Source of the DNA: Flavobacteriales bacterium
GTDB taxonomy: Bacteria; Bacteroidota; Bacteroidia; NS11-12g; UBA955
Length of the DNA: 45,478 nt
NCBI GenBank assembly: GCA_002737625.1
Contig: NSIB01000004.1
Location: 1-45,478, forward strand
Direction of reading: 5' to 3'
Shown: positions 1 through 8,043 of the stretch, piece by piece
How positions within the stretch are numbered: the stretch's first letter is position 1
How the letters are laid out: the number at the start of each line of letters is the position of its first letter
Notes under the pieces: model-generated
Told to the model about the DNA's origin: nothing
The model's input: only the letters and a program-made list of their open reading frames with translations
Databases searched by the model: none
Made by a program: the position numbers and the translations under genes

Positions 1-2
1 TC

Positions 3-386
3 GAAACCTTTATCGCTACCAACTTCCATCAAGTCAATTACGCTTTAACACGCATGCTCGGTGATTCCGGAGGCAGCAATTGGAACCTGCAACTCCCCAT
101 CGTATGGAAAGTGCAAACCTTTATCGCCTTCGCTTATACCTATCACTACCTCAACTGGTTTTCCAAAACATCTGTCATCCAATGGCATAAGGTCGATAAA
201 CGCAAAATGACCATCACGCTAACACTTTGGATATCATGCTGTTTGATGTTTTATTTCAACTATCGCATCGGCTTGGCCGCCATTTACGTGTTAAGCATGT
301 TGCACATCATCCTAGAATTCCCTCTCAATATCTCTTCGATTAAGAGTCTTTTTCAAGGCAATGGAAAAGCTGTAAAAACCCAATAG
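3..386 (+). CDS. C-terminal part of a membrane protein (5' truncated by window edge)
   Basis: The reading frame is open from base 3 and ends with TAG at 384-386, so about 127 C-terminal residues are visible. The ORF-track ATG at 54 is probably internal, because coding-like sequence (ETFIATNFHQVNYALTR) runs upstream of it in frame. The visible part has at least two hydrophobic stretches (around FIAFAYTYHYLNWF and LWISCCLMFYFNYRIGLAAI) separated by a basic segment KVDKRKM, which fits a polytopic inner-membrane protein. I do not recognise the family. It is followed after 47 bases by the SPFH gene, which has its own promoter-like box, so the two need not be one operon. Confidence 0.6.
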   Translation, partial: ETFIATNFHQVNYALTRMLGDSGGSNWNLQLPIVWKVQTFIAFAYTYHYLNWFSKTSVIQWHKVDKRKMTITLTLWISCCLMFYFNYRIGLAAIYVLSMLHIILEFPLNISSIKSLFQGNGKAVKTQ

Positions 387-418
387 ATTCTGTACGCGCT
401 TATTGATTGCAGGATGTG

Positions 419-426
419 TATCTTTG
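419..426 (+). promoter_or_regulatory. -7 box TATCTTTG of the SPFH gene
   Basis: TATCTTTG matches the Bacteroidota -7 consensus TAnnTTTG exactly. It ends 7 nt before the ATG at 434. No good TTTG -33 element is seen at the expected 19-nt spacing. The predicted 5' UTR is only a few bases. Confidence 0.5.
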
Positions 427-433
427 AAATACT

Positions 434-1375
434 ATGGCAACCACTTACATCTATTTAGGCATTGCAATTCTCGTATTGCTTGCATCCATCCAAACGATTC
501 AGCAAGGAAGCATTGCTATAATAACTATGTTTGGCAAATACCGCCGAATTCTATATCCCGGTTTAAACTTAAAGATTCCTTTTCTTGAGGTGATTTATCG
601 TAAAATATCCATCCAAAACAGGAGTATCGAGTTGGATTTCCAGGCGATTACACAAGACCAAGCAAATGTTTACTTTAAGGCGATGTTGCTTTATTCCGTA
701 TTCGACAATCGCGAAGAAACGTTGAAAAATGTGGCCTTTAAGTTTGTTAACGACCGTGATTTTATGACTGCTTTGATCAGAACGATTGAAGGTTCTATCC
801 GAGGTTTTGTTGCTACCAAAAAGCAGGCCGAGATCTTAGCCCTTCGCAAAGAAATTGTAGAATCGGTAAAGGAAGGCATCGATGCCGTGTTGGAGTCTTG
901 GGGTTACCATTTGATCGATTTGCAGTTGAACGATATCACTTTTGACGAAGTCATTACCAAGAGTATGGCTCAGGTGGTTGCATCATCCAACTTGAAAGCC
1001 GCTGCCGAAAACGAAGGACAGGCCTTATTGATCACCAAAACCAAAGCCGCAGAGGCAGACGGAAATGCCATCAAAATATCTGCAGAAGCCGAGAAAATAG
1101 CGGCTCAACTCCGGGGTGAAGGCATTGCCTTATTCCGCAAAGAGGTTGCAAAAGGCATGAGCGACGCTGCCAACGAAATGAAGGAGGCAGATTTGGATTC
1201 TTCTTTCTTGCTGTTTAGCATGTGGACGGAAGCGATCAAGAACTTTGCATCAGATGGCAAAGGCAACGTAATTTTCCTTGATGGATCTACCGACGGGATG
1301 AATAAAACCCTGAAGGAAATGATGGCGATGAATCAGATTGATGCAACCGCCGGAAAATCCACCAAGAAAAACTAA
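434..1375 (+). CDS. SPFH/band 7 (prohibitin/stomatin-like) membrane protein
   Basis: This 313-residue protein has one N-terminal membrane anchor (about residues 5-22, YIYLGIAILVLLASIQTI). A band 7 domain follows (about 24-190: QGSIAIITMFGKYRRILYPGLNLKIPF, then the ITQDQANVYFKAML strand region). An alanine- and glutamate-rich helical segment (about 190-235, AEADGNAIKISAEAEKIAA) is typical of the oligomerising coiled coil of stomatin and prohibitin relatives. The family forms ring-like scaffolds in membranes, often controlling proteases or lipid domains. No NfeD partner or FtsH gene is next to it, so the client is unknown. The ATG at 434 is preceded by a good -7 box and no Shine-Dalgarno sequence. 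About 213 bases without a gene follow it. Confidence 0.88.
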   Translation: MATTYIYLGIAILVLLASIQTIQQGSIAIITMFGKYRRILYPGLNLKIPFLEVIYRKISIQNRSIELDFQAITQDQANVYFKAMLLYSVFDNREETLKNVAFKFVNDRDFMTALIRTIEGSIRGFVATKKQAEILALRKEIVESVKEGIDAVLESWGYHLIDLQLNDITFDEVITKSMAQVVASSNLKAAAENEGQALLITKTKAAEADGNAIKISAEAEKIAAQLRGEGIALFRKEVAKGMSDAANEMKEADLDSSFLLFSMWTEAIKNFASDGKGNVIFLDGSTDGMNKTLKEMMAMNQIDATAGKSTKKN

Positions 1376-1576
1376 GGTTAAGCCGCTTGGGTATTTGAAT
1401 TGGGCCTTTAATACGATATCATATCAAAAGGTAAATGACAAAGGACGTCGGAGAGAAACGAATCGCAAAGGGAGTTCTATACTATTGACAGGGATGGTCC
1501 TACTTTCCTAATGCGGGACTGACATAAAAATGACAATAATTCCGAAATTCCGAAAACCTTAAAACCGATGCATTGT

Positions 1577-1584
1577 TAAATTTG
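1577..1584 (+). promoter_or_regulatory. -7 box TAAATTTG directly before the DUF3050 start
   Basis: TAAATTTG is an exact TAnnTTTG match and ends 4 nt before the ATG at 1589. By the usual position of the -7 element, transcription would begin at or next to the start codon, giving a leaderless mRNA. The 213-nt gap before this gene holds nothing else recognisable except a short direct repeat (ttccgaaa, near 1540-1556). Confidence 0.55.
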
Positions 1585-1588
1585 CACC

Positions 1589-2371
1589 ATGTCTGAAGCA
1601 GCATCTCAAAATCACCATTTACATCAGCTACAAACAAGCATCGAACCCCTTAGAACGAAGCTTGCACATCACCCACTTTACAACAAAATCAATTCGCGTG
1701 AAAAGCTTCAGACTTTCATGCAACACCACGTATATGCAGTTTGGGACTTCATGTCGTTGCTTAAATATTTACAAAACAACCTCACTTGCACTCAGGCTCC
1801 ATGGACACCCAAAAGCACGGCAGAATTGCGATTTTTCATCAATGAAATCGTCCTTGGAGAAGAGAGCGACGAAGACCCAACGGGCGGTCATATTAGCCAC
1901 TTTGAATTGTACAAAAGGGCGATGTCAGAAGCTGGCGCATCGTTCAAAGGCATCGACCAATTGGTCAATCGTATCGCAGAAGCTACAGAACTGAGACAGG
2001 CCATTGAGCAAAGCAATGTTCCAAGTTCAGCGGCGAAATTCATCGGCACCACCTTTGACATCATTGAAAGAGACAATCTTCACGAAGTGGCTGCGGCTTT
2101 TGCTTTTGGACGGGAAGATTTGATTCCCGATATGTTTTTGGCCATGGTGAAAGAACTCAATGCCAACGGCCAGAATTTCAATACCTTCATTTACTATTTG
2201 GAGAGACACATCGAATTGGATGGCGATCATCATGCGGGCCTATCGGCGTTGATGCTTTCCCATGTTTGTGGCGATGATTCAAGCAAATGGTTAGCGGCAA
2301 CAAAGACGGCCCAAGAAGCTTTATTGGCTAGAATTATATTTTGGGATGGGATTGCGGCAATACTAGATTAA
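1589..2371 (+). CDS. DUF3050 family protein, possible haem-oxygenase-like di-iron oxidase
   Basis: The 260-residue, largely helical, soluble protein matches the DUF3050 family by overall pattern (HHPLYNKI near 27, QHHVYAVWDFMSLLKYLQ near 45-62, FAFGREDLIPDMF near 171-183). The family is thought to have a haem-oxygenase/TENA-like fold; its function is not established. I see a candidate metal-ligand set: E91 or E92, H101, E176, and H207-x3-D211-x2-H214 (in ERHIELDGDHH). The spacing resembles that of haem-oxygenase-like di-iron oxidases such as SznF (recalled, not looked up). This is inference. The start is supported by the -7 box 4 nt upstream. The trehalase gene follows after 29 nt but has its own -7 box, so common function is uncertain. 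Confidence 0.8.
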   Translation: MSEAASQNHHLHQLQTSIEPLRTKLAHHPLYNKINSREKLQTFMQHHVYAVWDFMSLLKYLQNNLTCTQAPWTPKSTAELRFFINEIVLGEESDEDPTGGHISHFELYKRAMSEAGASFKGIDQLVNRIAEATELRQAIEQSNVPSSAAKFIGTTFDIIERDNLHEVAAAFAFGREDLIPDMFLAMVKELNANGQNFNTFIYYLERHIELDGDHHAGLSALMLSHVCGDDSSKWLAATKTAQEALLARIIFWDGIAAILD

Positions 2372-2388
2372 ATCCCACCTTACTCCCC

Positions 2389-2396
2389 TATTTTTG
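2389..2396 (+). promoter_or_regulatory. -7 box TATTTTTG directly before the trehalase start
   Basis: TATTTTTG is an exact TAnnTTTG match and ends 4 nt before the ATG at 2401. The arrangement is the same as for the DUF3050 gene and predicts a leaderless transcript. Confidence 0.55.
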
Positions 2397-2400
2397 ACCC

Positions 2401-4032
2401 ATGAAACTGCGGTGGGCAATAGCAATAATCATTTTACTACTCCCCGCAGCGATTCCGGTTTTTGGACAAAACACGAATGTCCGATCCAAGGAAATTGTTG
2501 ATACGCAAACTGCGGTAGATCCGGCGGTTGGGTATTACATCGCAAATTGGAAGAAAAGCGTTCGCACCTTAACCCAAGACTCCGCTGATTTCATTGGACT
2601 TCCCTACCCTTATTCCACACCCACATTGGCGGGCAATCAGATGTTCCGGGAAATGTATTACTGGGACAGCTATTTCATCAACAAAGGACTCATTGCCTAT
2701 CACAATTACGCGGTAAACACTACCCGATACACGGCCACAAAATCGAAACTAGGTCCGGTCCACATAGTATCCACGTTAGCAAAATTCGCGAAATCTAAAC
2801 CAGCGCCGCAATCCATAGCATCCGAGCCATTGCTTCAAGCGATCAACAACTGCAACAACCTAATAGCGCTTATCAACCGGTTCGGTTTTGTCCCCAATGC
2901 AAATCGGTTTTCAATGACCAATCGAAGTCAACCCCCTTTGCTTGCTGCCATGGTAAACGATATTTTCGAAATCACCGGTGATACGGCTTGGTTACGTGTG
3001 GCGCTAAAAGCATTAGAACAGGAACTGCGATGGTGGATGGAAAATCGCTCTCTCGCGCTATCACCCGCCGAATACCAAGGCGTAAAAGGTGCCCAAAAAA
3101 ATCCCAATTCACTTCAATTAAATCATTACGGAAACAATGCAACCGATGCTTTTTTACTTCGATTTGCCCAATTCTTAAAAGGCCGATTGGGTTTGGGTTT
3201 TGATTCGATGTATTCGGAGTTAAATCACGATACCATTATTAGCGGGGAAGGTAAAAAACAAGGCAAAGGCATCTTGTTATCCGACCACCTTTTGGCTGAA
3301 GCAGAGAGCGGATGGGATTTCACCACACGGTTTAACGCTAGGTGTGAAAGCATTGCACCCGTAGACCTAAACTGCTTACTATATTTGAGCGAAAAGACAC
3401 TAGCCAACGGCTACAAAATCCTACATGAGCGCAAACAATCAAAGTATTGGGAAAAGCGCGTATCCATGCGCAAACAATTGATTAACAAGATTTTATACAA
3501 CAAACATACTGGATGGTATTGGGATTATGACTTAGCAAAACGTGAAATTCACTTCAACCACAACGCGGCCCAATTCATGCCTTATTTTGTTGGCTTAGCA
3601 AATCACAATTCCCGAAAAAAAACGGCGTTAATGGAGTTATCAAACCTTTACATCGGAAGATTTGGCGTTTATCCTTGCCTACCGCTGTCTAAAGATTCTT
3701 CTTCGATATTGGCCAATCGGGTGCCCTGGAAAACCCAATGGGACAGTCCAAATGCTTGGCCTCCGTTGACGCATTTAGTAGCACAGGCCATCGACAATTA
3801 TTCCAACGGACATGGAAAATCATCCAGACTGCTGAAAGCGAAACGAAATCAACTCATCATGTCGTTTTTGGAATCCGTGGAAGTGCAATTTGCCAACACC
3901 CAGAAATTCTGGGAAAAATACAATTTGGATTATGGCACTTTGCAAGTGGTGAATGAATATCCGATGCCTGATTTCTTTGGGTGGACGGCCGGAGTCTATA
4001 TGGAATATCGCATTGAATTTGAGGGGCATTAA
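2401..4032 (+). CDS. treA: periplasmic trehalase, glycoside hydrolase family 37
   Basis: The enzyme hydrolyses alpha,alpha-trehalose to two glucose molecules, presumably in the periplasm, because residues 1-22 form a signal peptide (hydrophobic AIAIIILLLPAAIPVFGQ). GH37 signatures are present: FREMYYWDSYF near 82-92 (family motif RFREVYYWDSYF) and QWDSPNAWPP near 446-455 (family QWDYPNGWAP). The catalytic acid Asp lies in AESGWDFTTRF near 306 and the catalytic base Glu in FWEKYNLDYG near 505. At 543 residues the length is normal for GH37. No sugar transporter or trehalose synthase is adjacent. The gene ends 23 nt before the glycosyltransferase gene. The symbol treA is given by function; orthology to the E. 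coli gene is not proven. Confidence 0.9.
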   Translation: MKLRWAIAIIILLLPAAIPVFGQNTNVRSKEIVDTQTAVDPAVGYYIANWKKSVRTLTQDSADFIGLPYPYSTPTLAGNQMFREMYYWDSYFINKGLIAYHNYAVNTTRYTATKSKLGPVHIVSTLAKFAKSKPAPQSIASEPLLQAINNCNNLIALINRFGFVPNANRFSMTNRSQPPLLAAMVNDIFEITGDTAWLRVALKALEQELRWWMENRSLALSPAEYQGVKGAQKNPNSLQLNHYGNNATDAFLLRFAQFLKGRLGLGFDSMYSELNHDTIISGEGKKQGKGILLSDHLLAEAESGWDFTTRFNARCESIAPVDLNCLLYLSEKTLANGYKILHERKQSKYWEKRVSMRKQLINKILYNKHTGWYWDYDLAKREIHFNHNAAQFMPYFVGLANHNSRKKTALMELSNLYIGRFGVYPCLPLSKDSSSILANRVPWKTQWDSPNAWPPLTHLVAQAIDNYSNGHGKSSRLLKAKRNQLIMSFLESVEVQFANTQKFWEKYNLDYGTLQVVNEYPMPDFFGWTAGVYMEYRIEFEGH

Positions 4033-4043
4033 ATGCAATCACC

Positions 4044-4051
4044 TATTTTCG
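4044..4051 (+). promoter_or_regulatory. -7-like box TATTTTCG before the glycosyltransferase
   Basis: TATTTTCG matches TAnnTTTG with one mismatch and ends 4 nt before the ATG at 4056, repeating the geometry seen at the two preceding genes. Confidence 0.4.
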
Positions 4052-4055
4052 TAGT

Positions 4056-4796
4056 ATGATTCACGGTAAAAAAGTTGTAGTTGTTCTTCCGGCCTACAAT
4101 GCGTCACTCACACTAGAGCAAACGTATCGTGAAATTCCTTTCGACATCGTAGATGAAGTTGTTTTGGTAGACGATGCTGGGGGCGACGATACATTATCTG
4201 TTGGGGCCAGCTTGGGCATAAAACATTTGATTCAACACGAGAAAAATTTGGGTTATGGGGGCAATCAAAAGACATGTTATCGCAAGGCATTGGATTTAGG
4301 GGCCGACATTATAATCATGCTCCATCCGGATTATCAATATACACCCACATTAATTCCAGCGATGGCACATTTGGTTGCTACAGGACTCTACCCAGTAGTA
4401 ATTGGGTCGAGGATTTTAGGAAAAGGCGCCATCGAAGGGGGAATGCCATGGATCAAATACATTTCTAATAGAATTCTCACGATGTTGCAAAACCTGCTCG
4501 TTAACCAGCATCTATCTGAATACCATTCGGGTTACAGGGCATTTTCGAGAGAAGTTTTAGAAAATACTTTATGGGAAAAAAATTCAAATGATTTTCTATT
4601 TGACAATCAAATCATGGCCCAATGTATCGATGCAAAGTATAAAATTGGTGAGATCAGCTGTCCTACCAAGTATTTTCCCGAAGCCAGTTCTATCAGCATA
4701 AAAAATAGCGTAATATATGGTTTGGGTTGTTTGGGGGTCTCCGTGAGATACCGATTTCACAAATGGGGAATTTGGAAGTATGCGCTACTGAAATAA
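4056..4796 (+). CDS. family 2 glycosyltransferase, dolichol-phosphate mannose synthase-like
   Basis: The 246-residue protein has a GT-A fold of the GT2 family: nucleotide-binding start VVVVLPAYNASLTLEQTY, the metal/nucleotide region EVVLVDDAGGDDTL, the conserved LGYGGNQKTCYRKAL, and IIMLHPDYQYTP at the acceptor side. Length and motifs resemble DPM1/GtrB-type polyprenyl-phosphate glycosyltransferases, but the C-terminal transmembrane hairpins of GtrB are absent. Only a weakly hydrophobic stretch is seen near 220-235. It probably transfers a sugar to a lipid or glycan carrier on the cytoplasmic face; the substrate is unknown. It converges with the metallo-beta-lactamase/rhodanese gene; the 43-nt gap contains a run of T after an AT-rich stretch but no convincing hairpin. 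Confidence 0.85.
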   Translation: MIHGKKVVVVLPAYNASLTLEQTYREIPFDIVDEVVLVDDAGGDDTLSVGASLGIKHLIQHEKNLGYGGNQKTCYRKALDLGADIIIMLHPDYQYTPTLIPAMAHLVATGLYPVVIGSRILGKGAIEGGMPWIKYISNRILTMLQNLLVNQHLSEYHSGYRAFSREVLENTLWEKNSNDFLFDNQIMAQCIDAKYKIGEISCPTKYFPEASSISIKNSVIYGLGCLGVSVRYRFHKWGIWKYALLK

Positions 4797-4839
4797 TTAA
4801 TATTTTTTTTTGCAAATCGACAATATGAAATTGCTAATA

Positions 4840-6255
4840 TTATAACAGTTTCTGCAATTTACTCTGGCATACAAAATCCGTCTTCGGCAACTGCGTTTTT
4901 GCAATTGCTGCAAACCCTCCATCCACTTCTTTGAAATTATGGACACCCCTAGATTTCAAGATAGATGCGGCAATCATACTGCGATATCCACCCGCGCAAT
5001 GTAAATAAAACGGCTTTGAATCATCCATTTCCATAAACCAGCTATTGATAGAATCCAAAGGTTTATTATAGGCTTCGTCTACATGTTCTGCCGCATATTC
5101 TGTCTCTTTTCTAACATCCAAAACATAGGTTTCCTTATTCCATTCTGCCTCAAAAATCTGTGGTGAAATACGATTTACCGTATCCACTTCCTTTCCAGCG
5201 CCCGCCCAAGTTTCAAAACCCCCACTTAAATGCCCCAACAAATGATCAAACCCAACACGTGTCAATCGCATTGCAGTTTCCTCTTCACGACCGGGTGCAG
5301 TGATTAACAAAATCGGAGTCTTCACATCCCCTAAAACCGAACCCACCCAAGGTGCAAATTGCCCATCGATGCCAATATTGATACTTCTAGGAACAAAACC
5401 ATTTGCAAATTCGCCTGGAGCGCGCGTATCCAAAATCACAACATCCATTGATTCCGCAGCCGCCTCAAATGCATCGACTCTCAATTTCCGCATACCATTT
5501 CCCATAACCACATCTACAGACTCATAGCCCGTTTTATTCATGGCAACATTCATCGGGAAATAGGATGGTGGAGGCAATAAACCGTCCAAAACTGCCTCTA
5601 TAAAAGCTTCCTTGGATGGCTGATTTAAAGCGTAATTCATTTCTTTTTGATGTCCCAACAAATCCATCGTTTCCTTCATCATATTTTTTCCGCAAGCACT
5701 TCCCGCACCATGCGCAGGATACACCATTACCTCATTTGGCAATGGCATGATTTTATTCAATAAGGAATCATACAACAGACCTGCCAAATCCTCTTGGGTC
5801 AAATGTGCTGCTTTTTGGGCCAGATCCGGACGACCTACATCGCCCAGGAACAAGGTATCACCGCTAAACAAACTGTGAGGCGTGCCATCCGCATCCAACA
5901 ATAAGTAACAAGTACTTTCCATCGTATGGCCTGGGGTATGCAACACCTGGATTTTCACGTTACCCACTGTGAACAGTTGATTGTCCTCAGCAATTATACA
6001 ATCAAATGATGGTGATGCCGTAGGACCAAAAACTATGGGAGCACCTGTCTTCTTGCTCAAATCCAAATGACCACTCACAAAATCCGCGTGGAAATGTGTT
6101 TCGAAAATATATTTCAGCACAACGCCGTCCTTTTCCAAACGATGCAAGTAGGGTTGTACTTCGCGAAGCGGATCAATAATAACAGATTCTCCAGCACTGT
6201 GAATGTAATAGGCACCTTGGGCTAAACAACCGGTATAAATTTGCTCTATTCTCAT
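4840..6255 (-). CDS. metallo-beta-lactamase/double rhodanese protein, persulfide dioxygenase-like
   Basis: This 471-residue fusion has an N-terminal metallo-beta-lactamase domain (about 1-235) with ETHFHADFVSGH (H54, H56, D58), HTPGHT (H110), FSGDTLFLGDVGRPDL (D133) and YPAHGAG (H182), the pattern of ETHE1/BlrB-type persulfide dioxygenases. Two rhodanese domains follow (about 245-345 and 360-465). The second keeps a catalytic cysteine (LHCAGGYRS, near 424). The first has LLITAPGREEE at the equivalent place and so lacks it. The expected role is oxidation or transfer of sulfane sulfur, i.e. sulfide and persulfide detoxification in the cytosol. No sulfide:quinone reductase or BigR regulator is beside it. 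A 161-nt gap separates it from tatD. Confidence 0.88.
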   Translation of the reverse strand: MRIEQIYTGCLAQGAYYIHSAGESVIIDPLREVQPYLHRLEKDGVVLKYIFETHFHADFVSGHLDLSKKTGAPIVFGPTASPSFDCIIAEDNQLFTVGNVKIQVLHTPGHTMESTCYLLLDADGTPHSLFSGDTLFLGDVGRPDLAQKAAHLTQEDLAGLLYDSLLNKIMPLPNEVMVYPAHGAGSACGKNMMKETMDLLGHQKEMNYALNQPSKEAFIEAVLDGLLPPPSYFPMNVAMNKTGYESVDVVMGNGMRKLRVDAFEAAAESMDVVILDTRAPGEFANGFVPRSINIGIDGQFAPWVGSVLGDVKTPILLITAPGREEETAMRLTRVGFDHLLGHLSGGFETWAGAGKEVDTVNRISPQIFEAEWNKETYVLDVRKETEYAAEHVDEAYNKPLDSINSWFMEMDDSKPFYLHCAGGYRSMIAASILKSRGVHNFKEVDGGFAAIAKTQLPKTDFVCQSKLQKLL

Positions 6256-6416
6256 AGTTTACTTTTTTTTTTGATGGGTTAAAATTACGCCAAACATATT
6301 TTACAGACAATGATTTTTGTGATCGATGCCAAAACCGACCATTTCAAAACGGATTACCGACAACCCCATTTGGGTGAGCAGAAACACCATGGGAATCCTA
6401 ATTAATGCATTTTGTC

Positions 6417-7187
6417 TCAAATTCCAAACAATTTCTCTGCATTTCTTGTGGTTATTTCAGCCACTTCCAACAATGAAACCCCCTTAACATCTGCCAATTT
6501 CTCTGCAACAAGTCGAGTATATGAAGGTTCATTTCGTTTGCCCCGATGCGGTACGGGCGACAAATATGGGCTATCGGTTTCTAATATGATGTGTTGTAAA
6601 TCAATCTTAGAAAGCACATCGCCTAAACCCGAATTTTTAAAGGTAAGAACCCCTCCAATTCCTAAAGAAAAACCTTCTAATTTTATTATTTCCTGTGCCA
6701 ATTCGTAACTCTCAGAAAAACAATGAAATACCCCTCGCAGTCCTTTCCCTTTGAAGGGCTTTAACAATTCGATAATTCTATGCGTTGCATTGCGAGAATG
6801 GATGGCAATGGGCATATCTTTTGAGAGGGCAAATTCAACCTGACGGATAAAAGCAGATTCCTGAATGCCTTGGGTGGTCTTATCCCAGTATAAATCCAAC
6901 CCTATTTCACCTACCGCGCAGTATGTATGCTTATCTGAAAAGTGGAATAATAGGGCTAATTCGCGCTCCCAGTCCTCACCAACATCACAGGGATGCAAAC
7001 CAATCATACCAAAACAAATCTCGGGATAATCTCGCATCAAAGCATGCATCCCATCCACCGTATCCAAATCTACGTTGGGCAACAAAATGCGATCCACACC
7101 CATTCTAATAGAACGAGAAATTACTTCTGCGCGATCCTCATCAAAATCTTTGCTGTATAAGTGACAATGGGTATCTACAATTCTCAT
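6417..7187 (-). CDS. tatD: TatD family metal-dependent deoxyribonuclease
   Basis: The 256-residue TIM-barrel hydrolase shows all TatD metal-binding signatures: RIVDTHCHL at residues 2-10, CAVGEIGLDLYW (Glu ligand), IAIHSRNA, GVFHCFSES and ILETDSPYLSP (Asp ligand). Family members are 3'-5' DNA exonucleases implicated in DNA repair and turnover; the true substrate is often uncertain. It begins 13 nt after the stop of the enoyl-CoA hydratase-like gene, so the two are probably co-transcribed. Codon use looks like that of the neighbours. Confidence 0.92.
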   Translation of the reverse strand: MRIVDTHCHLYSKDFDEDRAEVISRSIRMGVDRILLPNVDLDTVDGMHALMRDYPEICFGMIGLHPCDVGEDWERELALLFHFSDKHTYCAVGEIGLDLYWDKTTQGIQESAFIRQVEFALSKDMPIAIHSRNATHRIIELLKPFKGKGLRGVFHCFSESYELAQEIIKLEGFSLGIGGVLTFKNSGLGDVLSKIDLQHIILETDSPYLSPVPHRGKRNEPSYTRLVAEKLADVKGVSLLEVAEITTRNAEKLFGI

Positions 7188-7200
7188 CGTAACAAATCAA

Positions 7201-7977
7201 TCACCATTTAAACGGTTGCTTTTGCAAAAACGCATCGATGCCTTTAATACAGTCTGAACTACCTCGGGCTACTGCATTTTGTTTGGCGGCATAATCCAAT
7301 GCCTCATCGCGCGACATACTTGGAATCCTGCACAACATTTCCTTTACCGATGCCACAGCCTGCTGCGACGTGCTTTCACTCAACTCTCGTGCCGTCTGAT
7401 TTACAAAAGACTCAATGGCATCCGCAGGTACCAATCGCTGCACCAGACCCAAATTAAACGCCTCTTCCGCTTTCAAGACCCTGCCCGTCAACATCAAATC
7501 CCTCAAAACGCCGCCACCCATTTTCTCCCGCAAATACACCATCACCAACGCAGGAATAAAACCAATTTTTACTTCCGTGTATCCAAATGTGGCTTCAGGG
7601 GTAGCTACGCACAAATCAGCCAATGTTGCCAAACCACAACCACCGGCCAACGCTGGACCTTCTACTTGCGATATCACAATCTTGGGCGATAAATAAATCA
7701 AATCAAACAATCTTCTTAATAATTGAGAATCGGCTTCATTTTCCTCCAAAGAAAAATTACGCAATTTGGCTAAGTACGATAAATCTGCCCCTGCACAAAA
7801 TGGCTTATCCGCAGAACGAATCACAATAACTCTAATCTCCTCATTGGCATTTGCAGAGACCATCGCAGCAGTCATCTCCGAGACCATCGCCGCACTTAAA
7901 GCATTTCTCTTCTCTGGACGATTGAGAATTAATGTCGCTATACGACCTTCCAATTGGGTGAGCAAAAATGAACTCAT
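7201..7977 (-). CDS. enoyl-CoA hydratase/isomerase (crotonase) family protein, possibly methylglutaconyl-CoA hydratase-like
   Basis: The 258-residue protein has crotonase features: NRPEKRNALSAAMVSEM (about 19-35), the CoA/oxyanion segment FCAGADLSYL, and the second oxyanion strand VEGPALAGGCGLATLADLCVA. The motif TFGYTEVKIGFIPAL contains the expected catalytic-region Glu. Such enzymes hydrate or isomerise enoyl-CoA thioesters in fatty-acid or leucine/isoleucine breakdown. The specific substrate cannot be read off, though length and motifs fit the methylglutaconyl-CoA hydratase group. The ATG at 7977 is supported by a TAACTTTG box 4 nt upstream. The gene lies 66 nt after comEC and 13 nt before tatD; the metabolic link to either is not obvious. 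Confidence 0.88.
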   Translation of the reverse strand: MSSFLLTQLEGRIATLILNRPEKRNALSAAMVSEMTAAMVSANANEEIRVIVIRSADKPFCAGADLSYLAKLRNFSLEENEADSQLLRRLFDLIYLSPKIVISQVEGPALAGGCGLATLADLCVATPEATFGYTEVKIGFIPALVMVYLREKMGGGVLRDLMLTGRVLKAEEAFNLGLVQRLVPADAIESFVNQTARELSESTSQQAVASVKEMLCRIPSMSRDEALDYAAKQNAVARGSSDCIKGIDAFLQKQPFKW

Positions 7978-7981
7978 TTCA

Positions 7982-7989
7982 CAAAGTTA
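7982..7989 (-). promoter_or_regulatory. -7 box TAACTTTG before the enoyl-CoA hydratase gene
   Basis: On the minus strand the sequence reads TAACTTTG, an exact TAnnTTTG match that ends 4 nt before the ATG at 7977. This suggests a promoter internal to the comEC-crotonase-tatD run and a leaderless transcript. Confidence 0.5.
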
Positions 7990-8043
7990 CATCACAAGCA
8001 ATGAAACCTCACTTTTTGATTCTACAGCTCCCATCAATACATT

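Noticed and set aside
4797-4839. Run of nine or more T as a terminator of the glycosyltransferase gene
   Set aside because: No convincing GC-containing stem precedes the T-run; only AT-rich sequence is seen.
6157-6172. CTTCGCGAAG palindrome as a fourth member of the GCGAAGC family
   Set aside because: The stem around GCGAAGC is only 3-4 bp here and the longer palindrome is centred differently.
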